A stretch of 46,900 bases of DNA, taken from positions 1-46,900 of the forward strand of contig AWGX01000549.1 of assembly GCA_000495415.1 (NCBI GenBank), in the 5' to 3' direction. This DNA is from Smithella sp. ME-1 (lineage in GTDB: Bacteria; Desulfobacterota; Syntrophia; Syntrophales; Smithellaceae). The notes under the pieces were generated by a model that worked only from the letters and a program-made list of their open reading frames with translations, searched no databases and was not told where the DNA came from. Made by a program: the position numbers and the translations under genes. Positions 1 through 8,462 of this stretch are shown here, one piece after another. Every line of letters begins with the position of its first letter. Position 1 is the stretch's first letter.

Positions 1-1890
1 CAAAACCAGACTGATGAAGAAATGATTGCCGAAGTCGTTGTTGAAGCGAGTAACCTTGAATTAACTCAGGACCAGGGAATGCGTGTGACAGTTCCAGCAA
101 ACAATCGCATTGAAATCCGTTTCCCTGGGAAAACAATCATGGCTGGCGATGCGTACCTTCAGATTGCTGCTGTTTCTGGATCGGAATCGGATGCGGCGCA
201 AATTTCCCTCCCGGTGTACACACCTTCCACCACAGAAGCATTTGCTACATATGGTGTCCTGGAGGATGAAGGAGCCATTGCTCAACCGATATTATCCCCT
301 GTAGATGTCTACCCTCAGTTTGGTGGATTGGAAATAACAACATCTTCAACAGCGTTGCATAGCCTGTCAGACGCAGTTCTGTATTTGATTGACTATCCAT
401 TCAATAGTAGTGCCCAAATGGCGTCAAGAATATTGGCAATTGCAGCTCTCAAAGATGTTCTATCAGCCTTTAATGCGGAAGGTCTCCCTTCTCCTGAGGA
501 AATGGAAAAATCTATCCAGATGGATTTAGAAGGTTTATCGAAATTACAAAATTGGGATGGTGGATTCCCTTACTGGTCAAAGGGGTATGAATCTATTCCT
601 TTCCATACAGTGCATGTTGCCCATGCCGTACAACGGGCAAAATCGATGGGATTCGAAGTAAACGATCAGGTTTGGGGAAATGTACTTACTTATCTTCAAA
701 ATATCGAACAGTATTATCCTTCATGGTACAGCTTAAAAGCCAAACAGACGATCAGCGCCTATGCTCTATATGTTCGCATGCGCATGGATGACTTGGATTC
801 AAAGAAAGCCAAAGCATTGGTTGATGATCAAGGAATTGAAGAATTATCTTTGGATGCTATAGCCTGGATCTGGCAAGTGTTACTTCAGGATTCTCAATAT
901 GAAACCACTGTACAAGAAATCCGCAGACATGTTGGTAACCAGGTGGTTGAAACAGCTGGAGCAGCCAATTTCTTCAATGGATATTCAGATGATGATTACG
1001 TATTACTCCATTCCAATCGCCGGACAGATGCTCTGTTGTTGGATGCAATGATCGCAGACAATCCTGAGTCTGATTTGATACCGAAAATAATTACTGGATT
1101 GCAGGCAAATCGTACCAAAGGTCGTTGGGATAATACCCAGGAAAATGTTTTTGTGATTTTAGCCATGGATAATTACTTCGATACCTACGAATCCGAAGAG
1201 CCTGAGTTCATCGCCAGAATATGGTTAGGTGATACCTATGCAGCAGAAAGCACGTTCAGCGGATATTCAACAGATCGCTATCAGACCATGGTCCCAATGC
1301 AAAACTTGTTTGATATCATTGGGGAAAATGAGTCAGAAGATATTATTCTATCCAAAGATGGAATTGGAAGATTGTATTATCGTTTGGGACTCAAATATGC
1401 GCCTACTGACCTGCAATTAGACCCGCTTGAGATGGGGTTTGTTGTTCAAAGAGGGTATGAAGCGGTAGATGATCCAAATGATGTATGGCTGGATGAAGAT
1501 GGGACCTGGCATATCAAAGCTGGGGTTCGTGTAAAAGTAAAACTTACGATGGTAGCAAATAACCGGCGCTATCACGTCGCGCTGGTCGATCCTTTGCCAG
1601 CAGGATTGGAAATTATCAACCCCAATCTGGCTGTTAGTGAAAGCCTTCCTTCAAGCCCCAATGAGACCAGAAGCTTCCTTTGGTGGAATCAATGGTACCA
1701 ACATCAAAACATGCGTGATTCGCGGGTTGAAGTATTTACCAGTCTATTGTGGGATGGTGTCTATGAGTATACTTACTTCGCTCGGGCAACCATGCCTGGT
1801 ACATTTATCGTTCCATCAGCCAAAGCTGAAGAAATGTATTCACCCGAGGTATTTGGGCGTGGACAAAGCGATATCGTAATAGTAGAGTAA
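1..1890 (+). CDS. Alpha-2-macroglobulin family protein, C-terminal part (5' end outside window)
   Basis: The frame is open from base 1, so the gene starts upstream of the window; about 629 C-terminal residues are seen. The alpha-toroid (TED-like) part is recognisable from LQNWDGGFPYW at about residues 175-185 counted from the ATG at 22. The last 100 residues resemble the MG10-type receptor domain, ending in a MPGTF...PSAKAEEMYSPE block typical of bacterial A2M proteins. Family members are large surface or periplasmic protease traps. At nt 406-417 the usual thioester motif C-x-E-Q inside YP-x-G-C-x-E-Q reads S-S-A-Q (context YPFNSSAQMASR), so the reactive Cys and the Glu are both absent. The protein is thus a thioester-less A2M and would have to trap or bind targets non-covalently. 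The family call is firm; its target is unknown. Confidence 0.85.
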   Translation, partial: QNQTDEEMIAEVVVEASNLELTQDQGMRVTVPANNRIEIRFPGKTIMAGDAYLQIAAVSGSESDAAQISLPVYTPSTTEAFATYGVLEDEGAIAQPILSPVDVYPQFGGLEITTSSTALHSLSDAVLYLIDYPFNSSAQMASRILAIAALKDVLSAFNAEGLPSPEEMEKSIQMDLEGLSKLQNWDGGFPYWSKGYESIPFHTVHVAHAVQRAKSMGFEVNDQVWGNVLTYLQNIEQYYPSWYSLKAKQTISAYALYVRMRMDDLDSKKAKALVDDQGIEELSLDAIAWIWQVLLQDSQYETTVQEIRRHVGNQVVETAGAANFFNGYSDDDYVLLHSNRRTDALLLDAMIADNPESDLIPKIITGLQANRTKGRWDNTQENVFVILAMDNYFDTYESEEPEFIARIWLGDTYAAESTFSGYSTDRYQTMVPMQNLFDIIGENESEDIILSKDGIGRLYYRLGLKYAPTDLQLDPLEMGFVVQRGYEAVDDPNDVWLDEDGTWHIKAGVRVKVKLTMVANNRRYHVALVDPLPAGLEIINPNLAVSESLPSSPNETRSFLWWNQWYQHQNMRDSRVEVFTSLLWDGVYEYTYFARATMPGTFIVPSAKAEEMYSPEVFGRGQSDIVIVE

Positions 1891-1907
1891 GATAACTCAC
1901 AAACAAT

Positions 1908-1940
1908 AATACCTGGTCTGTTTTTGCCAGACCAGGTATT
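1908..1940. terminator. Bidirectional rho-independent terminator
   Basis: A perfect 13-bp stem (AATACCTGGTCTG at 1908-1920, its complement at 1928-1940) with a 7-nt loop is followed by a T-rich tract. It lies between the A2M gene and the convergent VOC remnant and can serve both. Confidence 0.85.
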
Positions 1941-1961
1941 TCTATTTATTTTATTGTGAAA

Positions 1962-2328
1962 TTACTTAGGACCAATAAACACAATTTCCATTAAAATCTT
2001 ATCAGGTGCTTCAAAAATGACCTGGTAATATGTATCATCCGGCCTATTACTGAAATCAGGTCTGTGGCGGGGTGTATCAAACAAGGCAGGGATGTTCTTA
2101 GCTATTAAAAATGTTATCGCCTCATCTACATCATCAATTGATTCAGCATGAAAGGCAATATGGTTCATTCCAAATCCATCATCATTTTCAACCTGATTGA
2201 TTGGATTGGTGAACCAGAGACTGGTACCATCCAAATACCCACATCCCAACATATTATCACTTCGGTGCAAAACCTTCCAACCCAAAAAGGTCAACATTGA
2301 ATTGGATATGGCCGAAACCAACTTTCAT
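1962..2328 (-). pseudogene. VOC (glyoxalase/bleomycin-resistance fold) gene with out-of-frame internal deletion
   Basis: The main open frame (TTG at 2321 to 1962, 119 codons) gives the body of a VOC protein: LTFLGWKVL, DGTSLWF, GMNHIAFHAES, YYQVIFEAPDKILMEIVF. It lacks the first beta strand and helix that carry the first metal ligand. A good Shine-Dalgarno (AAGGAGTAGGAG) sits before an ATG at 2328 in a different frame, which reads MKVGFGHIQFNVD, the usual VOC N-terminus, and stops after 23 codons. The two parts fit if about a dozen codons (the usual ...FYxDL segment) were lost out of frame. A short functional protein from the TTG start is less likely because the fold would be incomplete. VOC family is certain, substrate unknown, pseudogene status probable. 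Confidence 0.7.
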
Positions 2329-2361
2329 CTCCTACTCCTTTTATCTGTCTACATTAATTTT

Positions 2362-3465
2362 TTACATTGAAAACTGGATCTTCCCCGTTTCAGTATTATC
2401 ATAACCAGGGAACTGTTTAATAAATTTTTTACCCTCAGAATGTTGAAACCATTGTATTAAAAGGTTAAATGGTTCCTCATTCATTTGATCGTGATAAAAA
2501 ACAAGATCATACCTTTCAAGTGTCAAAAAAACAAAATCCAGTCCATAAGCAACAGCTACGGATTCCAGACCAACTCCAGCCCCGGCACTTCCTTCAGCGA
2601 TAACCCGCCCAATTTCAGAATGTGTGGAATATTCATGATCATACCCACTCACCTGATCTGGCGAGATGCCATTCTGAACCAACATCATATCAAACCAGAC
2701 CCTGGTTCCTGACCCGGGTTGACGATTCGCGAACCGGACTCGCCTGTGGATGACATCGACAATGGAAGAAATCTTTTGAGGATTTCCAGAAGGAAGAATT
2801 AATCCCAAACGACGATGAGCCAGGGTTAATAAAACCATTTTCTCACCGGAAAAAATTTTCTTCACATCTTCTACATTGTAAGTATCGCTTTCAGAATCCC
2901 ACAGGTGACAACCGGAAATATCAGATTGATGTTGTTTGAGAGCTTTCAAACCACCCAAACTGCCTGAAAATCTGACCTTTAATCCAAAACCAGGAAAAAT
3001 TTCAGAAAATCTTGTCGAAATTGAGTTGAACAATGGATCATGACTTCCAATAAATTTGATCGTCTTTTTTATATAGTTTTGATCTTGAATATCCGCTAAT
3101 TTCCAACGATCCATGGCGATGTTGATTGAGCTCTGAATTTCCTCAAGACTGTATCCCATCGATAAAGCTTCCAATAGGAATTCTTCTGAGCGATTCACCA
3201 ATGTCGCCCTACGAATTACAGTATCCTTATTGCGTTGCGCAGGAGTTAGATTTCCTCTTACAATCGTTCCTTTGCCAGCCCGACTATCTAATATTCCTAA
3301 TTGAGATAGTTCGTGATAAGCGCGTTGTACTGTCCCTTGCGTACACCCCCATTGTCGGCTCAATTCTCTGACAGAAGGCAATCTGTCTCCAGGATTCAAT
3401 TTCCCATCCAAAATATCTCTGCGAATAGCCTCAGCAATTTGAAGATAGAGGTGTAATTCCTCCAT
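2362..3465 (-). CDS. GntR-type winged helix regulator fused to a PBP-like ligand-binding domain
   Basis: Residues 1-70 form a GntR-type wHTH (LPSVRELSRQWGCTQGTVQRA, then a winged segment ending GKGTIV). From about residue 135 a periplasmic-binding-protein-like domain follows (GSHDPLF, SGSLGGLKAL, NRQPGSGTR, AEGSAGAGVGLESVA), as in ModE/TupA-related cytoplasmic sensors of oxyanions or small ligands (PF12727-type). The protein is therefore a one-component transcription factor. The start has a clear Shine-Dalgarno (AAGGAGATGATCA before ATG). A 12-bp perfect inverted repeat 77 bases upstream of the start is a likely operator. No transporter gene lies next to it that would reveal the ligand; the nearest gene upstream of its promoter is the drug exporter at 3788-5296, in the same orientation. 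Confidence 0.8.
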   Translation of the reverse strand: MEELHLYLQIAEAIRRDILDGKLNPGDRLPSVRELSRQWGCTQGTVQRAYHELSQLGILDSRAGKGTIVRGNLTPAQRNKDTVIRRATLVNRSEEFLLEALSMGYSLEEIQSSINIAMDRWKLADIQDQNYIKKTIKFIGSHDPLFNSISTRFSEIFPGFGLKVRFSGSLGGLKALKQHQSDISGCHLWDSESDTYNVEDVKKIFSGEKMVLLTLAHRRLGLILPSGNPQKISSIVDVIHRRVRFANRQPGSGTRVWFDMMLVQNGISPDQVSGYDHEYSTHSEIGRVIAEGSAGAGVGLESVAVAYGLDFVFLTLERYDLVFYHDQMNEEPFNLLIQWFQHSEGKKFIKQFPGYDNTETGKIQFSM

Positions 3466-3541
3466 TGATCATCTCCTTTTTCATTCTTTGGTAAAGAATC
3501 TAACAACAAATATGATAAATAAACGCCAAAAATGGAATCCT

Positions 3542-3575
3542 TATTTGTCACTAATATTTATTATAGTGACAAATA
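3542..3575. promoter_or_regulatory. Perfect 12-bp inverted repeat, probable operator
   Basis: TATTTGTCACTA (3542-3553) and its exact complement (3564-3575) are separated by 10 AT-rich bases. The site lies in the 322-base gap 3466-3787 between the exporter gene end and the GntR-PBP start, with no T-tract, so an operator is more likely than a terminator. The rest of the gap is AT-rich and shows no gene. Confidence 0.55.
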
Positions 3576-3787
3576 TTGTTTCCTTAATCCCTTGAACAAT
3601 TGGATTTGGAAATATTTATGTTGTAGCAGGTCCTGCGATTTTTATTCTGAGTAAATCCTTATAATACTCAGATGAAATCATAGTTAAGGTTAATTAGTAT
3701 TGATCAGGTATTAACTTCCCGGTTGACCCATTTCTGCTGGTATTTGCTATCTGATCATATTGTTCTGACCGTTAAGATAATTTCCTT

Positions 3788-5296
3788 TTATCTGGATAAT
3801 TCTTTCACTTTTACTGTTTCTAATTTTTTCTCTGATGGAGAAGTAGTTAATTGAGTGATCACTCCTTTTGGTGTAAATAAAACCACGAGAAAACCTAATA
3901 CAGCAGCCCCAAGCGCTATATAAAACATATTTGCCATTGATGTACTTAAAGCGATTCTGAGTGGTTCAGAAAATGCTGTTTCAGAACCTGAAGTCTGGTT
4001 TATTAGTCCACTCAATGAAATCGTACTGATTTCAAACCCGGATTCAATCAATAACCTGGATAATCTACTACTCAGAAATACCCCCAGAACACTCACTCCG
4101 ATTGTTCCACCAATGTTTCGACTGAATTGAATGGTGGAGGTGGCTGTCCCGAGCACATTCCTGGGGACAGTCGTTTGAATAATGATCATAAAAACAGGAA
4201 TGGTTAATCCCATACCAATTCCCATAAAAGAAGTGTAAATCATAATTGCGAGTTGAGATGTGTCTAATCCAATCGTTGTTAATAGAAGACTTCCAATTAC
4301 TAACAATACCATACCAATGATTGCCAGTAACCGGAAATTCAATTTAATCATCAGTCGTCCACCTATAATGCTGGTAAGTGCCCACATGAGGGACATTGGG
4401 GTTAAAGATAGTCCTGCCTGTGTTGCAGACGTACCAATAACAGCCTGAACAAATAATGGGATATAGGATAGGCTACCGAACATAGCCCAACCAGCCAAAA
4501 TTCCATGTAAAAATGCCACAAGAAAGAGCCGGTTTCCAAACAATTTCAATGGCAATATTGGATCTTGTGCTTTTTTCTCAATAAAGACCAAAACACTCAA
4601 TAAAATTATCGCTATGATGATAAAGAATAAACTGGAAGAATTTTCCAATCCATTTAGACCTAATAATAAGCTTAATACCCCAACCGTAAGCAGTACGACT
4701 CCGGGAACATCCATTTTCACTTTTTTCTTTGAGATATTCTTATCTTCAATCCATGCAAACCAAACGAAAATGATTGCCAGTGTTCCTGGAACCAGGTTGA
4801 TGAAAAACACCCATTCCCAGGATATTTGATCTACCAACAAACCACCAATAAGTGGACCAATCACAGATGAAAGTCCCCAAACACTGGAAATTAACCCCTG
4901 CATTTTTGCTCTTTTTTCAACACTGAACAATTCGCCAATCACTGTTAGTGCCATAGGTAAAACACCACCTGCCCCCATCCCCTGAATCGCTCTAAATAGA
5001 ATCAAGGTTTCCATGGACGTAGCCAGACCACATAATACTGATCCAAATAAAAACAGGCCCATTGAAAAGGTAAAGACTTTTTTCCTGCCAAATATATCCG
5101 AAACTTTTCCATAGATCGGGACGGTTGTCGTTGATGCGAGCATATAGATTGAAAACACCCAACTATAGATAGATAAACCACCTAACTGAGCAACGATCGA
5201 CGGCATGGCTGTTGCCACGACTGTTCCTTCCATTGATGCAAGGAATAAGCTTAGAATGACCCCTGCTGTGATGATATTTATTCTTTTTTGAGACAA
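3788..5296 (-). CDS. MFS drug exporter, DHA2 (EmrB/QacA) family
   Basis: The 502-residue protein has about 14 hydrophobic segments, the size and topology of the DHA2 proton-antiport drug exporters of the cytoplasmic membrane. Motif A (GKVSDIFGRKKV) follows TM2, and the antiporter motif C region (GLSSVIGPLIGGLL) is in TM5. The N-terminal segment LASMEGTVVATAMPSI matches the family's first helix, where most members carry an Asp before TxVNVALP; here Glu takes that position. The start is a TTG at 5296, preceded by GGAG about nine bases upstream; the next in-frame ATG is at codon 22, inside TM1. Substrate cannot be read from sequence. Confidence 0.85.
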   Translation of the reverse strand: MSQKRINIITAGVILSLFLASMEGTVVATAMPSIVAQLGGLSIYSWVFSIYMLASTTTVPIYGKVSDIFGRKKVFTFSMGLFLFGSVLCGLATSMETLILFRAIQGMGAGGVLPMALTVIGELFSVEKRAKMQGLISSVWGLSSVIGPLIGGLLVDQISWEWVFFINLVPGTLAIIFVWFAWIEDKNISKKKVKMDVPGVVLLTVGVLSLLLGLNGLENSSSLFFIIIAIILLSVLVFIEKKAQDPILPLKLFGNRLFLVAFLHGILAGWAMFGSLSYIPLFVQAVIGTSATQAGLSLTPMSLMWALTSIIGGRLMIKLNFRLLAIIGMVLLVIGSLLLTTIGLDTSQLAIMIYTSFMGIGMGLTIPVFMIIIQTTVPRNVLGTATSTIQFSRNIGGTIGVSVLGVFLSSRLSRLLIESGFEISTISLSGLINQTSGSETAFSEPLRIALSTSMANMFYIALGAAVLGFLVVLFTPKGVITQLTTSPSEKKLETVKVKELSR

Positions 5297-5358
5297 GATT
5301 TAGATCTCCAAAATTTGGATGAGAGTGGATTGTTTACACAAAGAAAGAATCCAGATGA

Positions 5359-5736
5359 TTACAATTTTGCTTTTTTCAGATAATTAAAAATAATCCAGTA
5401 AAATACAATGTCAAACAATATCATTAAGCTATCAAAAAGACCGATAGGTTTTTGAAGACTAACAACTAAGTCAATCAGCACTACAATCAAAAGTAAATAA
5501 ATGTTTTTGTCATGGTTTTTTTGTAAAAATAGTCCACTCAATAAGAAGGCGATTGCTAGCCCAAATCTCGATAATGTCGAAAACCATAATTCTTCGTTTT
5601 GAGCAGATGTCAGATCACTCGTCGAAAACATACTGCTTATTCCCAAAATTACCCAGGCTGTAGCTTTGACAAATGATAAAGACTGCAGGTTCCTTATGGT
5701 TTTGAAAAATGAGTTTGAGTTGAAATTATTGTTCAT
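5359..5736 (-). CDS. Small integral membrane protein, unknown function
   Basis: This 125-residue protein has a short polar N-terminus rich in Asn/Ser, then three to four hydrophobic segments (about residues 23-40, 53-70, 77-92, 100-118), and a basic end (YLKKAKL). It lies 62 bases upstream of the exporter and in the same direction, so cotranscription is possible. I do not recognise the family. No good Shine-Dalgarno precedes the ATG at 5736. Confidence 0.5.
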   Translation of the reverse strand: MNNNFNSNSFFKTIRNLQSLSFVKATAWVILGISSMFSTSDLTSAQNEELWFSTLSRFGLAIAFLLSGLFLQKNHDKNIYLLLIVVLIDLVVSLQKPIGLFDSLMILFDIVFYWIIFNYLKKAKL

Positions 5737-5872
5737 TAGTGACCAGATTGTAAAATATGATACAGAAATACCGGATAATTATAATTCAGTTTTTATAAGA
5801 TTAATTTTTGTGCCTGATCATCAGGGTTACAAATAGAAGAATAAAATATCAAAACACAGTAGAAAGTTAAAA

Positions 5873-5906
5873 AAAACAACACCGTTTATAAATTTGGTGT
5901 TGTTTT
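5873..5906 (-). terminator. Rho-independent terminator of the GlsB-like gene
   Basis: An 11-bp stem (AAAACAACACC at 5873-5883, complement at 5896-5906) with a 12-nt loop. On the minus strand it is followed by eight T residues, 36 bases after the stop of the gene at 5942-6193. Confidence 0.85.
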
Positions 5907-5941
5907 AATTTTTGATTTCTGATCTAATCAAAGAATCGATT

Positions 5942-6193
5942 TTACCTCCTAAATAACTTGGCGATGAACAAAACAATTACGGAACCAAGAAAGGCGACAA
6001 GAATTGTTTGTAAGTTAAATCCACTGATCGCATTTGAAATATTCAAAAGTGATCCAGCTAACCATCCTCCAACCAATGCGCCAATTACACCAATCACTAT
6101 ATTACCTAGCAGACCAAATCCTCTACCTTTCATAACTTTTCCAGCTAACCAGCCAGCAATTGCGCCAACAATGATCCAGGTAAATAAACCCAT
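5942..6193 (-). CDS. GlsB/YeaQ/YmgE family (transglycosylase-associated) membrane protein
   Basis: The protein has 83 residues and three glycine-rich hydrophobic segments: WIIVGAIAGWLAGKVMKG, GNIVIGVIGALVGGWLAG and a C-terminal helix ending in FIAKLFRR. Length and motif order match the family. Members are small inner-membrane proteins often induced by general stress; their biochemical role is not settled. A consensus Shine-Dalgarno (AAAGGAGG) precedes the ATG. Confidence 0.88.
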   Translation of the reverse strand: MGLFTWIIVGAIAGWLAGKVMKGRGFGLLGNIVIGVIGALVGGWLAGSLLNISNAISGFNLQTILVAFLGSVIVLFIAKLFRR

Positions 6194-6268
6194 TTTAACC
6201 TCCTTTACTATATTTTCAGTTTATCAAAATAAACCATTGATTACAACAAAAAACATAAGTCTACTTGA

Positions 6269-7018
6269 TCAGGGTGTAGCGGGCACCTTTAATAATGCTC
6301 CCACAACATAACCTGCTAATGCAGATACTGTTCCTATAAGAGCAATTTCAAATCCACTTCTGACTGGTTTTCCTATCGTTACATGTGCTTTATAAGCACC
6401 AACAATAAACAAAACGATACTGGTTAGAATAACGGATGCAATCATACTCCAGCCAATAGACAAAAATGTAAATGGGATTAAGGGGATTACCGATCCAATG
6501 ATGGCCGAAATTCCTACAATAATAGCGGATTTTAGAGCCGTACTTCTATCAGCCGGTGTCAATTTATGTTCTTCTGCCATCATAACAGCCACCCAAACAT
6601 CTTCATTTGCTGTTATTGTATCCACAATTTTGGTTAACAGATTGCCCTGAAATCCTTTGGCTTGATAAATTTTTCGAATTTCATCTTTTTCCAAATTGGG
6701 CACACTCTGGATATGCCGGTATTCGCGTTCACGTTCACTCTCATAAAAATCAGCAGTCGCTAAGGTGGAAGTGTAGGCAACAGCACCCATCGAAATGGAT
6801 TCCGCAAAAGTGGCAGCCAAGCCAGCCACCATCACAACCCTAACGTCACTGGTCGCTGCTGCAACACCTAAAATCACCCCTAAAACATTCACCAGACCAT
6901 CCTGCCCACCCAGGATAATTTCTGATAAATTCCACTCTTTTTTATGGGGATCTTTTTCAGTATGGTGAAATTCATCATCAAAACTTTGAATCCTTAATCC
7001 TGGTTTGCTTTTATCCAT
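6269..7018 (-). CDS. VIT1/CCC1 family Fe2+/Mn2+ transporter
   Basis: The 249-residue protein begins, after a polar N-terminus, with EIILGGQDGLVNVLGVILGV, the signature first helix of VIT1/CCC1 transporters. It continues with SISMGAVAYTSTLA and the charged cytoplasmic segment (ESEREREYRHI...MMAEEHKL) that holds the metal-binding domain in this family, then three more membrane segments. It should move Fe2+ or Mn2+ out of the cytoplasm. Shine-Dalgarno AGAGGAAAA precedes the ATG. It lies 75 bases upstream of the GlsB-like gene, in the same direction. Confidence 0.85.
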   Translation of the reverse strand: MDKSKPGLRIQSFDDEFHHTEKDPHKKEWNLSEIILGGQDGLVNVLGVILGVAAATSDVRVVMVAGLAATFAESISMGAVAYTSTLATADFYESEREREYRHIQSVPNLEKDEIRKIYQAKGFQGNLLTKIVDTITANEDVWVAVMMAEEHKLTPADRSTALKSAIIVGISAIIGSVIPLIPFTFLSIGWSMIASVILTSIVLFIVGAYKAHVTIGKPVRSGFEIALIGTVSALAGYVVGALLKVPATP

Positions 7019-7276
7019 ATTTTCCTCTTAAAAGAATCAATAATCTCTTTTTGCTATTTTTAGTATAGGTAATTTTAGAAAATAAGCAATTCAAGAACGG
7101 GATTTTCTGGTTTTATGATTAATGGATTATAAAAAACTTGAAAACCAAGTCACAAGTCAGTACACTGAATGATAGAGGAAAGATAAGAATTTTTGGAACT
7201 TTTTTCAATTGAATAACATCTATTCTATGCATCCCTGATCAATCCTAAGGGATGGAAACGAATGAAGGAGAATCTT

Positions 7277-8299
7277 ATGAAACGTTTATTTATCCCATTT
7301 TTATTGTTACTGGTTCTGGTGGTGGCTTTTGTACCACAATCAGCACATAATGTTCAAGCTTCTACCATACCCACATTCAGCATCGTTAGTGTGGTTGAAG
7401 ATTCAAAAGTAACCATCAAAACCTATGATTTCCCAAAGGATATTGATTTTAAGGTGACCATGGGGGAATATGGTACCAAAGGAATTGGTGGAATTCTTGT
7501 GACCACTACTGATTCTGGAGATGGCGGCACCTTGACCTTGACATATGATGTACCTGCGGAACTGAAGGGCTTGGACAGAATTGCCATCCGTCTGGAAGCG
7601 ACCAGTGGTGGATATTACGCCTACAACTGGTTCTGGAATAACACCAGTGAAGTCAGCAGTGGTACAACCCCAGGTTACTCTGGAATTCCAACCTTTAGCA
7701 TTGTCAACGTGGAAGAGGATGCAAAAGTTACCATTAAGACCAATAATTTCCCGAAAGATGTAGATTTCAAAGTCTTGATGGGGCAATATGGTACGAAGGG
7801 TATCGGTGGTACATTGGTGACTACAACTAATTCAGGTGATGGTGGTGTGCTTACATTGACCTATGACATCCCTGCAGCACTGAAAGGTTTGGATCGAATC
7901 GCTATTCGATTAGAAGCAACCAGTGGTGGATATTACGCCTTCAATTGGTTCTGGAACAATGATAGTGATGCGACCACTCCTACTGTTCCTGTCATCTCTG
8001 GCTATACTGGTATCCCAACTTTCTTAATCAATGCTGTTGTTGAGGATTCTACGGTCACCATCAAAACGAATAATTTCCCGAAAGATGTTGAATTCAAAGT
8101 CCTGATGGGAAAGTACGGAACCGCGGGTATTGGTGGAACCCTGGTCACCACAACAGATTCTGGTGATGGTGGAGCATTAACCTTAACCTATGATATTCCT
8201 GCAGCTTTGAAGGGATTGGATCGCATCGCCATTCGCATGGAAGCAACCAGTGGTGGATATTATGCATACAACTGGTTCTGGAATAATACCTATCCCTAA
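7277..8299 (+). CDS. Secreted protein with three tandem ~93-residue domains (YNWFWNN repeats)
   Basis: I place the start at ATG 7277 because AAGGAG lies seven bases before it; the in-frame ATG at 7262 has no such site. The N-terminus MKRLFIPFLLLLVLVV...VQA is a signal peptide with probable cleavage after VQAS. Three copies of a beta-rich domain follow. Each starts IPTF, then carries VTIKT, FPKD, MGxYGTxGIGG, SGDGG.LTLTYD, IPAALKGLDRIAIR and ATSGGYYAxNWFWNN. Copies are linked by short Gly/Ser/Thr/Pro-rich linkers. I associate this repeat with exported Chloroflexota proteins, but no function is known to me. A role in the cell surface or an extracellular matrix is a guess. Confidence 0.8.
   Translation: MKRLFIPFLLLLVLVVAFVPQSAHNVQASTIPTFSIVSVVEDSKVTIKTYDFPKDIDFKVTMGEYGTKGIGGILVTTTDSGDGGTLTLTYDVPAELKGLDRIAIRLEATSGGYYAYNWFWNNTSEVSSGTTPGYSGIPTFSIVNVEEDAKVTIKTNNFPKDVDFKVLMGQYGTKGIGGTLVTTTNSGDGGVLTLTYDIPAALKGLDRIAIRLEATSGGYYAFNWFWNNDSDATTPTVPVISGYTGIPTFLINAVVEDSTVTIKTNNFPKDVEFKVLMGKYGTAGIGGTLVTTTDSGDGGALTLTYDIPAALKGLDRIAIRMEATSGGYYAYNWFWNNTYP
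7367..8296 (+). repeat. Three tandem protein-domain repeats (copies at 7367, 7685 and 8012)
   Basis: Copies begin at 7367, 7685 and 8012, giving periods of 318 and 327 bases. Much of each unit is also alike at nucleotide level, for example GCAACCAGTGGTGGATATTA near the end of copies 2 and 3. This points to recent duplication or gene conversion inside the gene. Confidence 0.85.
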
Positions 8300-8318
8300 A
8301 ATCTAATTTTTACCAATA

Positions 8319-8358
8319 ATTCACATAATCCTTAATCCACTTTCAGGATTATGTGAAT
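8319..8358 (+). terminator. Rho-independent terminator after the repeat protein
   Basis: A 14-bp perfect stem (ATTCACATAATCCT, 8319-8332; complement 8345-8358) with a 12-nt loop stands 20 bases after the stop codon. The T-tract is weak (ATTGATTT). Confidence 0.7.
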
Positions 8359-8462
8359 ATTGATTTAAGAAACAGAAAAATTAAACCTTTAGTAGCATCA
8401 ATTATGTGAAACAGAAAGTGGAGTTGAAAGATTTAATTTAAAAACTCGGATAAAATTACTAT

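Noticed and set aside
5958..6311. A 117-codon forward frame across the GlsB-like and VIT1 genes
   Set aside because: Antisense to two recognisable genes; composition (many Pro/Thr/Asn) is what reverse-reading of hydrophobic codons gives.
7367..8296. Regular repeats that could be taken for a CRISPR-like or satellite array
   Set aside because: The 318/327-base period is in frame within one coding gene and encodes protein domains.
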